The translations under genes and the position numbers were made by a program. A stretch of 17,764 bases of DNA from Candidatus Nomurabacteria bacterium UBA5155 (GTDB lineage: Bacteria > Patescibacteriota > Minisyncoccia > Phycocordibacterales > UBA9973). Numbering within the stretch: the stretch's first letter is position 1; every line of letters starts with the position of its first letter. The notes beneath the pieces were generated by a model. That model searched no databases and was not told the origin of the DNA. It saw only the letters and a list, made by a program, of their open reading frames with translations. The stretch is taken from contig DHXN01000015.1 of NCBI GenBank assembly GCA_002413705.1, positions 74,499 to 92,262 on the forward strand. The letters are read 5' to 3'. This document shows positions 1-5,584 of the stretch, in pieces.

Positions 1-825
1 GCGAAAGTATTTAACTGCGCCTCATTTAGTGGCAGCGAATATTTGGCGCGAGCTATCATGATTGATCAGTCAGCCATCGGTCGCACTCCGCGTTCAAACA
101 TTGCCACCTATACTGGAGCGTTCACGCATATTCGTGATTTGTTTGCCGCAACCGATGAAGCTCGACTTCGCGGATGGAAGATCAATCGCTTCTCATTCAA
201 TGTTAAAGGCGGACGCTGCGAAGCCTGTGAGGGTAACGGCGAGATTGCAGTCGAAATGCACTTTTTGCCGACTGTCTATGTGACCTGCGATGTTTGTAAT
301 GGAAAGCGTTTCGACAAAGAAACACTGGTGGTGAAATACAAGAAGAAAAATATTTATGATATCCTGCAGCTCACTGTTGAAGAAGCATTGGAATTTTTTG
401 GAGATATTCCGGCACTGTATGATCGTTTGAAAACATTGTCAGATGTTGGTCTGGGTTATGTGAAGCTTGGACAGTCAGCGACCACACTTTCCGGTGGCGA
501 AGCACAGCGCGTGAAAATTGCATCAGAACTGTATCGTCCGTATTTAGAGAAAACAATTTATCTGTTGGATGAACCAACTGTTGGCTTGCACTATGATGAT
601 GTTAAAAATTTGATCGGCGTACTGAACAGACTAGTTGCGAAAGGAAACACAGTTGTGGTGATTGAACATAATCTCGACCTGATCAAAGCAGCAGACTGGT
701 TGATTGACTTCGGTCCGGAAGGCGGCGTGCATGGCGGCAAAGTTGTGGCCAAAGGCACACCGGAAGATATCGCCAACAATAAATATTCGCACACCGGCAC
801 CTATCTGAAAAAAATATTGAAATAA
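1..825 (+). CDS. uvrA: Excinuclease ABC subunit A, C-terminal part (5' end outside the window)
   Basis: The reading frame is open from base 1, so this is the last 274 residues of a gene that begins upstream; the TTG at 43 is internal. UvrA is the damage-sensing ABC ATPase of nucleotide excision repair; it dimerises, loads UvrB and leaves. Visible here are the stretch with IDQS-IGRTPRSN typical of the second ATPase half, the zinc module CEAC-X19-CDVC (codons around 217-297), the ABC signature TLSGGEAQRVKIA, the Walker B segment YLLDEPTVGLH, and the H-loop VIEHNLDLI. All expected C-terminal elements are intact and the protein ends at the usual place after the TPEDI segment. uvrC lies two genes downstream on the same strand, so two of the three Uvr components are nearly adjacent; uvrB is not in the window. 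Identification is secure from these motifs. Confidence 0.97.
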   Translation, partial: AKVFNCASFSGSEYLARAIMIDQSAIGRTPRSNIATYTGAFTHIRDLFAATDEARLRGWKINRFSFNVKGGRCEACEGNGEIAVEMHFLPTVYVTCDVCNGKRFDKETLVVKYKKKNIYDILQLTVEEALEFFGDIPALYDRLKTLSDVGLGYVKLGQSATTLSGGEAQRVKIASELYRPYLEKTIYLLDEPTVGLHYDDVKNLIGVLNRLVAKGNTVVVIEHNLDLIKAADWLIDFGPEGGVHGGKVVAKGTPEDIANNKYSHTGTYLKKILK

Positions 826-877
826 GGATTTATTTTTCCTTTAGAAAAACTTTGGATAGTTTTGATACATCATTTTC

Positions 878-883
878 TATGAT
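878..883 (+). promoter_or_regulatory. Candidate -10 box for the prenyl synthase gene
   Basis: TATGAT ends 6 nt before the ATG at 890, the same spacing as the better -10 elements in this window. It lacks the TG extension and has no good -35 (TTGGAT at 852-857 would need a 20-nt spacer). A start site about 7 nt downstream would fall on the ATG itself. The call rests mainly on analogy with the other promoters. Confidence 0.35.
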
Positions 884-889
884 GTATGC

Positions 890-1879
890 ATGATGACAAT
901 AAAAGAATTTCAAGAATGGTTTGATCAACAGTTTTTCATTTTTTTGAAAAACAAAAGTACGGCATTTATTGGCTATAGTAATACAGAATCGATATCGAAC
1001 ATTGTTTCGTATGTTGATACCTATGCGCGCGGTGGAAAACGACTGCGACCATATATGGCGTATGTCGGATACACGGTTGAGGATGGTGGGGAGGATATTT
1101 TTCCGCTCTATGCCGCCATAGAACTGTTGCACTTATTTTGTTTGGTCCATGATGATGTCATGGACAATGAAGCAGTCAGACATGGCACATTGACAGTGCA
1201 TCGTCATTTGGAAAAACAATACAATAGTGTTGAAATCGGCAGAGCTCTCGCCATTCTGCTCGGTGATCTTTTGCTTGCATGGGCGTATGAATGCATTGCT
1301 GAAATGGAAATGATTGAGCCATATACTATAGACGAAACGACACGTCAGTTTGCGCGAGCGATTTCAGAAGTCATTCACGGACAGATGCTCGATGTCAGTG
1401 CGCTTCCACAATACCCACAATCAAAAGACATGATTCTTGATACGATGGAGCTGAAAAGCGCGCGGTATTCTTTCTTTCATCCATTGTATCTCGGCATGTT
1501 GACCGCAGGTGCCGGTGAAGACGCGGAATTATTCGCGGAAGAATACGGAGTCAATATTGGCATGGCATTTCAACTGCAAGATGACATTGCCGACTACATC
1601 AGTGATGCCGCAGAGGGAAAACAAACATTGCTGAGTTGGTACATATCCAATGAAGCACCGGCGGATTATCAAAAAGCATTTGAAACCTACAAAAACAAAG
1701 AATGGTCAGATCAAGATGAACTAACACTGATAAAACTTTTAGAGGATTCCGGCGCGATAGTATTTTCAGAGAAACAAACGGAGGATTATTTTCTCGCTGC
1801 CGAGGATGCCATCTTCAATCACAATAAAACCGATGAGGAAATTTGGCAGGAAATTATTGATGAATTGAAAAAAGAATAA
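890..1879 (+). CDS. Polyprenyl (geranylgeranyl/farnesyl-type) diphosphate synthase
   Basis: This is a trans-isoprenyl diphosphate synthase, which condenses isopentenyl diphosphate onto an allylic diphosphate to make C15-C20 or longer chains for membrane lipids or carriers. The 329-residue protein shows the expected order: GGKRLRP (about residues 48-54), first aspartate-rich motif HDDVMD (87-92) followed by the conserved RHG, a KSA motif near 189 (KTA in most members), and the second aspartate-rich motif FQLQDDIAD (227-235). GKQTLL follows as in other family members. The spacing of the two Asp motifs is normal, so it should bind Mg-diphosphate. Product length cannot be read reliably by eye. 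ATG 890 is directly followed by another ATG; no Shine-Dalgarno is present. It sits between uvrA and uvrC with separate promoter-like elements, so a shared function is not implied. Confidence 0.92.
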   Translation: MMTIKEFQEWFDQQFFIFLKNKSTAFIGYSNTESISNIVSYVDTYARGGKRLRPYMAYVGYTVEDGGEDIFPLYAAIELLHLFCLVHDDVMDNEAVRHGTLTVHRHLEKQYNSVEIGRALAILLGDLLLAWAYECIAEMEMIEPYTIDETTRQFARAISEVIHGQMLDVSALPQYPQSKDMILDTMELKSARYSFFHPLYLGMLTAGAGEDAELFAEEYGVNIGMAFQLQDDIADYISDAAEGKQTLLSWYISNEAPADYQKAFETYKNKEWSDQDELTLIKLLEDSGAIVFSEKQTEDYFLAAEDAIFNHNKTDEEIWQEIIDELKKE

Positions 1880-1890
1880 TATATTGAATG

Positions 1891-1899
1891 TGTTATAAT
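1891..1899 (+). promoter_or_regulatory. Extended -10 promoter of uvrC
   Basis: TGtTATAAT is a perfect extended -10 element. No -35 is seen at a 17-nt spacing. Initiation about 7 nt downstream would leave a leader of roughly 5 nt before the ATG at 1911. Confidence 0.7.
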
Positions 1900-1910
1900 A
1901 CGTCGGTATT

Positions 1911-3158
1911 ATGATACGTCAAGAGTTAGACAAGTTGGAGTTACCAGCAGAGCCAGGCGTGTATTTCTGGCGAGATGCACAGGGTACTATTTTGTATATT
2001 GGCAAAGCCACGTCATTGCGTGATCGTGTGCGTTCATATTTTGCGCCTGATGTGATCAAAACTCGCGGTGCTCACATTGTGGACATGGTCTTTAAATCCA
2101 CAACCGTAACATACGAAGTTACCCATACCGTGCTTGAGGCATTGATCCTGGAAGCCAACCTTATTAAAAAATACAAGCCGTACTACAACACCAAAGAAAA
2201 AGACGACAAAAGTTTCAATTGTGTGGTTATCACCAAAGAAGACTATCCTCGTATTATTTTGGTGCGACAAAAAGATATTGATACGCGTACAAAGACCGTG
2301 ACATTGCCGCGACTCGGTTTATTTAACACAACATACGATGCAGTCTTCGGACCGTTTCCCAGTGGTCCAAGCATTCGCGAAGCATTAAAAATTATTCGAC
2401 ACATTTTTCCATTTCGTGATCGTGCCAGCGCGCAAAAAGACAAGGAAGCATTTTATCGACAGATCGCGCTATCGCCAGATGTTTCAAACGCTGAAGCGAC
2501 AAAAGAATATCGTAAAAATGTTGGCCGTATCAAACTGATCTTGCAAGGGAAATTGCAATCATTGATCAAAGGGTTGAAAAAAGAAATGATCGCTGCTGCA
2601 AAAATCGAAAAATTTGAAGAAGCGGAAGTATTGAAACAAAAAGTGTTTGCATTGGAGCACATTCAGGATATTTCACTGATCAAGCGTGATCTTGAACGAA
2701 CCGATGGGGAAATAGTCTTTCGTTTGGAGGCATATGATATCGCGCATCTTTCCGGCAAGCACATGGTGGGAGTGATGACGGTGATTGAAAATGCCACCAG
2801 TAATAAAAATGAATATCGTAAATTCATTGTGCGAGGATTTGATAAAGCCAATGATGCCGGCGCGCTGCGCGAAATATTAGTGCGTCGTCTAGCTCACACT
2901 GAGTGGACATACCCGTCTGCAATTGTCGTGGACGGAAATATCATCCAAACAAATGTCGCTCGCGAAGTGCTGGCAGAGTTGCAACTTGAAATTCCTGTCA
3001 TCGCCGTGACCAAAGATGAACGTCACCGTCCCAAATCCATCTCCGGTTCGCAAGAAATAATCGAAGCACATAAGTTTGCCATATTGCTTGCAAACAATGA
3101 AGCGCATCGCTTTGCATTGACGTTCCACAAAGATCGTAGAAAGAAAGCTGTGAAGTGA
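1911..3158 (+). CDS. uvrC: Excinuclease ABC subunit C, short form without Fe-S cysteines and HhH domain
   Basis: UvrC makes both incisions around a lesion held by UvrB. The GIY-YIG nuclease (residues about 12-95) has GVY, YIG (29-31), R39, E81 and N93, so 3' incision looks possible. A UVR-like helical pair (about 218-252) would bind UvrB. The RNase H-like nuclease has the Argonaute-like triad D276 (in YDIAH), D341 (in VVDG) and H399 (in EAHRF), for 5' incision. The protein is 415 residues where typical UvrC has about 550-610: the C-terminal tandem helix-hairpin-helix domain is missing. In the segment that normally carries the four Fe-S cysteines the surrounding residues are recognisable (FPFRDRAS, EAFYRQIALSPDVS) but every cysteine is replaced; the only Cys is at 104. 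The last codon TGA overlaps the next gene's promoter. Function in repair is likely, with altered DNA binding. Confidence 0.93.
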   Translation: MIRQELDKLELPAEPGVYFWRDAQGTILYIGKATSLRDRVRSYFAPDVIKTRGAHIVDMVFKSTTVTYEVTHTVLEALILEANLIKKYKPYYNTKEKDDKSFNCVVITKEDYPRIILVRQKDIDTRTKTVTLPRLGLFNTTYDAVFGPFPSGPSIREALKIIRHIFPFRDRASAQKDKEAFYRQIALSPDVSNAEATKEYRKNVGRIKLILQGKLQSLIKGLKKEMIAAAKIEKFEEAEVLKQKVFALEHIQDISLIKRDLERTDGEIVFRLEAYDIAHLSGKHMVGVMTVIENATSNKNEYRKFIVRGFDKANDAGALREILVRRLAHTEWTYPSAIVVDGNIIQTNVAREVLAELQLEIPVIAVTKDERHRPKSISGSQEIIEAHKFAILLANNEAHRFALTFHKDRRKKAVK

Positions 3159-3164
3159 TATACT
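3156..3164 (+). promoter_or_regulatory. Extended -10 promoter of the prepilin gene
   Basis: TGaTATACT overlaps the uvrC stop codon: the TGA stop supplies the TG extension. The -10 ends 7 nt before the ATG at 3172, so transcription should start at or next to the start codon. No -35 box is visible. Confidence 0.7.
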
Positions 3165-3171
3165 TTATAGT

Positions 3172-3693
3172 ATGAAAAGCAGAATACCTCTCTCGAAAGG
3201 TTTTACATTGATTGAACTCCTTGTCGTCATTGCAATCATCGGCATTCTGGCATCTGTTATTTTAGCGTCACTAAACAGTGCGCGGGCAAAAGCTCGCGAT
3301 GCCAGACGCAAGGAAGACCTGAATCAGATACAAACAGCGTTAGAAATGTATTACGATCAGTATGGCGGATACCCCTCTTCTGCGTGGCCGGCGGTTGACT
3401 TTCTCATATCAATCAGTCTTGCCCAGGAACCAAAGATGACTCAGTTTATGTCATCGTTTCCAAAAGATCCAAGTGGTGCAGACACTTGTTATAACAACGG
3501 ATATTTGTATTTGAGCAATGTTTATGGTGACGGCAGTAATAATAATGCTCAGGCTACTACTTATGCTCTTTATGCTACGTTAGAAAATCAATCCTCATCT
3601 AATCTTACCAACACCGGCAATGATGTCTGGCTCACATCATCCGGTTACGACGACTGTGGCAGTGCTCGACCAAATTATAAGGTGGCAAATTAA
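3172..3693 (+). CDS. Type IV pilin-like / pseudopilin prepilin
   Basis: This is a secreted subunit of a type IV pilus or type II-like filament. The N-terminus has a short basic leader ending in KG, then FTLIELLVVIAIIGILASV: the prepilin peptidase site lies between G10 and F11, with the conserved Glu at mature position 5. The hydrophobic helix continues into an amphipathic stretch rich in Ala, Arg and Lys (about residues 33-55), as in major pilins and GspG-like pseudopilins. The C-terminal globular part (about 60-173) is Asn/Ser/Tyr rich with two cysteines (in DTCYNN and YDDCGS) that could form the D-region disulfide. Peptidase, ATPase and platform genes are not in the window, so the machine must be encoded elsewhere. 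The gene appears monocistronic. Whether it is a major or minor pilin cannot be told. Confidence 0.9.
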   Translation: MKSRIPLSKGFTLIELLVVIAIIGILASVILASLNSARAKARDARRKEDLNQIQTALEMYYDQYGGYPSSAWPAVDFLISISLAQEPKMTQFMSSFPKDPSGADTCYNNGYLYLSNVYGDGSNNNAQATTYALYATLENQSSSNLTNTGNDVWLTSSGYDDCGSARPNYKVAN

Positions 3694-3711
3694 ATAATTT
3701 TCTCTATTGTT

Positions 3712-3720
3712 TGATATACT
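3712..3720 (+). promoter_or_regulatory. Extended -10 promoter of ddl
   Basis: TGaTATACT, identical to the element ahead of the prepilin gene, ends 6 nt before the ATG at 3727. No -35 box or Shine-Dalgarno is seen. A leaderless mRNA is predicted. Confidence 0.72.
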
Positions 3721-3726
3721 GTAGTC

Positions 3727-4683
3727 ATGCAACGCATCGGTATTCTCCGCGGAGGAGTCAGTTCTGAATATGACATATCGCTTAAAACTGGCGCCAATGT
3801 TCAGCGCGCGCTCTACGATGCCGGACTTGAAGCGATAGACATGTTGCTTGATAAAGACGGAGTACTTCATATCAAAGGTATTCCGACTGGCTTAGAGGAT
3901 GCAAAAAATCACGTTGATCTGGTGTGGAACGCACTGCATGGAGAGTTTGGTGAAGATGGGCAAATTCAAGCACTGCTTGATATCAATGCTATTCCGTACA
4001 CAGGCGCGTCATCGCAAGTCGCAGAACTGGCATTTGATAAACAGCGCGCCAAAGAACATGCTAAAAAACTCGGTATCGACACACCAACTTCAGTATTGAT
4101 CATCCCGGAAGGAAATGAATCAGTGTCAGAAGTGACACAAAAAATTTATAAAACTATGGCACCACCGTGGGTCTTGAAACCATTGTCAGGAGGAGGGTCA
4201 GTACACACTCATTTTGCATTCACACCACTTGAACTGTCTCAATTTGTTGATGAAAGTATTTCTGAAGGTGTGCCATTTATCGCCGAGCAATACATTCAGG
4301 GCAGGGAAGCGGCGGTTGGGGTGATTGATGATTTCCGCAATCAAGAAACATATGCACTACCAGTGGTGGAGGTGCACTCATCATCACGCGGCACACTGAC
4401 TCATGAAATGCGTGCAGGCGAACAAGAATATACGAAACTGCATGGAGGATTTAGCACCGACGAGCGTGGTGTGCTGGCCGAGCTGGCAAAAAAACTGCAC
4501 ACTCATTTTGGCGCCAAAGATTATTCGCAAAGTGAATTTATTGTTGATAGCCGCGGCAAGCCGTGGTTCATCGAACTGGACACTCACCCGCATCTGACAA
4601 ACAACTCGCCATTTCTCACAGCATTGAATGCCGTCGGCGCAAGTTTGCAAGAATTCGTGAAATCAGTGGTGGAGAAAAAATAA
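3727..4683 (+). CDS. ddl: D-alanine--D-alanine ligase-like ATP-grasp enzyme, divergent active site
   Basis: The family joins two D-Ala with ATP to make the dipeptide of the peptidoglycan stem. The N-terminal domain shows LRGGVSSEYDISL (residues 7-19) and NALHGEFGEDGQIQ (68-81), both classic Ddl motifs. The ATP-grasp part has VLKPLSGGGSVH (149-160) in place of the Ser-Ser-Val-Gly loop and EQYIQGREAAVGVI (187-200). The C-terminal catalytic segment is altered: SQSEF (267-271) stands where E. coli DdlB has SRVDF, and ELDTHPHLT (283-291) where EVNTLPGMT is usual. Residues equivalent to the catalytic Arg and to the metal ligands Asp and Asn are therefore Gln, Glu and Asp. Length (318) is normal and the frame is intact, so this is not decay by truncation. 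Ligation of D-Ala or of a different second substrate is possible. A strong terminator follows. Confidence 0.82.
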   Translation: MQRIGILRGGVSSEYDISLKTGANVQRALYDAGLEAIDMLLDKDGVLHIKGIPTGLEDAKNHVDLVWNALHGEFGEDGQIQALLDINAIPYTGASSQVAELAFDKQRAKEHAKKLGIDTPTSVLIIPEGNESVSEVTQKIYKTMAPPWVLKPLSGGGSVHTHFAFTPLELSQFVDESISEGVPFIAEQYIQGREAAVGVIDDFRNQETYALPVVEVHSSSRGTLTHEMRAGEQEYTKLHGGFSTDERGVLAELAKKLHTHFGAKDYSQSEFIVDSRGKPWFIELDTHPHLTNNSPFLTALNAVGASLQEFVKSVVEKK

Positions 4684-4725
4684 AAATATCCTCTCCTCAT
4701 TTATTATGAGAAGGGGATATTTTTT
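4682..4725. terminator. Bidirectional intrinsic terminator between ddl and the small - strand gene
   Basis: A 19-bp stem with one mismatch and one G-U pair, loop TTATT at 4701-4705, flanked by an A-run on the 5' side and six T on the 3' side. It starts inside the ddl stop codon and ends just before the stop of the convergent gene at 4734, so it can serve both strands. Confidence 0.88.
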
Positions 4726-4733
4726 GAGAATGA

Positions 4734-4982
4734 TTAAGCAAATCTTGCCGCCCTGTCCCAAATGATAATTTTCTTCGTAGACGAATCATACAGCCCGAAA
4801 GAAACAGGATCGCCTTGTCCTGTAACAGTGTATAATGTCCCTCTTATTTTTTCTCTAAGTAAAAGGTACTTTCTATACAATGCTTTTAATTCTGAATGAC
4901 AACTTTTAGCACGCCAAACGTCGTCGTTAATTTTGATCTGAACTAATTCATCATCATCATCTTCTTTGTAGTAATTGTTCAT
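4734..4982 (-). CDS. Small hypothetical protein (82 aa), unknown family
   Basis: I do not recognise this family. The 82-residue product starts with an acidic patch (EDDDDE, residues 7-12), then a predicted mixed segment including a Lys/Arg/Leu-rich helix (about 30-48) and a beta-like C-terminal part with FGLYDSSTKKIIIWD. There is no signal peptide or membrane segment, so it should be cytoplasmic; it has one cysteine. Support for a real gene is its position: its stop lies 9 nt from a shared bidirectional terminator, and upstream of its ATG is a TTGACA-N17-TAGTCT promoter candidate pointing the right way. The overlapping frames offer nothing better. It is divergent from the membrane protein at 5054. 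No function is proposed. Confidence 0.6.
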   Translation of the reverse strand: MNNYYKEDDDDELVQIKINDDVWRAKSCHSELKALYRKYLLLREKIRGTLYTVTGQGDPVSFGLYDSSTKKIIIWDRAARFA

Positions 4983-4999
4983 AATGTTCGGTTTTCTTC

Positions 5000-5028
5000 A
5001 GACTACTCCTTACCATTAACTATGTCAA
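5000..5028 (-). promoter_or_regulatory. Candidate promoter of the small - strand gene
   Basis: Reading the - strand, a perfect -35 TTGACA (5028-5023), 17-nt spacer and weak -10 TAGTCT (5005-5000). The start site would lie around 4993, giving a leader of about 10 nt. It lies next to the + strand -10 at 5042, so the two promoters are back to back. Confidence 0.45.
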
Positions 5029-5038
5029 TTTGGAATTC

Positions 5039-5047
5039 TGCTATACT
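5039..5047 (+). promoter_or_regulatory. Extended -10 promoter of the 5054 membrane-protein gene
   Basis: TGcTATACT ends 6 nt before ATG 5054. This placement fixes the start codon: the in-frame TTG at 5030 lies upstream of the promoter and cannot be in the message. Confidence 0.7.
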
Positions 5048-5053
5048 TCATCC

Positions 5054-5557
5054 ATGGAACAACACAAAAAATCTTCATCGCTCATAAAGTGGTCACTGAT
5101 CATGGGAATCGTGATTGTCATGAATTTATTTTTTAATTACACATTGTCATTGGTATACAAAGCGCCTGACTACAATAATTATTTTTCTCAGTCGCAAGTA
5201 GTGCCAGCTATTACCAATGAACAAAATTGTGTTGCTGTTGGTGGACAATGGAATCAGATGGCGCCGCAAGGATATTGCAATCCTGATTTCACAAAACAAC
5301 AGCAGTACGATGTCGCGCAAAAACAATATGATCGTACAATTTTTGTTGCGCTTGTAGTACTCGGTGCTATAAGTATTGTCTGCGGCACACTGTTAGAAAA
5401 TACTGTTTTATCACTGGCATTTGCTTGGGGTGGCGTGTTGTCACTGTTTATTGCCTCACTGCGCTATTGGTCCGATGCTAACAATCTTTTGAAGGTCGTG
5501 ATTTTGGCAATTGCATTGGGCAGCCTGATTTGGACGGCAGTTAAAAAGTTCGCATAA
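5054..5557 (+). CDS. Four-helix membrane protein with an extracytoplasmic Cys-containing loop
   Basis: The 167-residue protein has a basic N-terminus, a first membrane helix (about residues 11-33), a polar loop of about 60 residues, and three further helices (about 93-110, 114-135, 142-160) ending in a Lys-rich tail. The loop has two cysteines (in QNCVAVGGQW and GYCNPDF) about 20 residues apart, which could form a disulfide outside the cytoplasm. I recall very similar unnamed proteins (helix, loop with GGQW and GYC, then three helices with RYW) in Parcubacteria genomes, but know no function. ATG 5054 is chosen over TTG 5030 from the promoter position and because the extra residues MEFCYTSS are not needed. 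It ends 27 nt before leuS, which has its own promoter-like element. Confidence 0.85.
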   Translation: MEQHKKSSSLIKWSLIMGIVIVMNLFFNYTLSLVYKAPDYNNYFSQSQVVPAITNEQNCVAVGGQWNQMAPQGYCNPDFTKQQQYDVAQKQYDRTIFVALVVLGAISIVCGTLLENTVLSLAFAWGGVLSLFIASLRYWSDANNLLKVVILAIALGSLIWTAVKKFA

Positions 5558-5566
5558 ATTCTCGTT

Positions 5567-5575
5567 TGCTATAAA
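5567..5575 (+). promoter_or_regulatory. Extended -10 promoter of leuS
   Basis: TGcTATAAA ends 9 nt before ATG 5585. No -35 or Shine-Dalgarno is visible. This favours 5585 over the second ATG at 5603 as start. Confidence 0.62.
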
Positions 5576-5584
5576 GCGCATTTT

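Noticed and set aside
823..842. Short hairpin AAGGA/TCCTT after uvrA as terminator
   Set aside because: Only 5 bp of stem with an 8-nt loop; too weak to call.
5030..5053. TTG start adding eight residues to the 5054 membrane protein
   Set aside because: The extended -10 at 5039-5047 lies inside this extension, so it would not be transcribed from that promoter.
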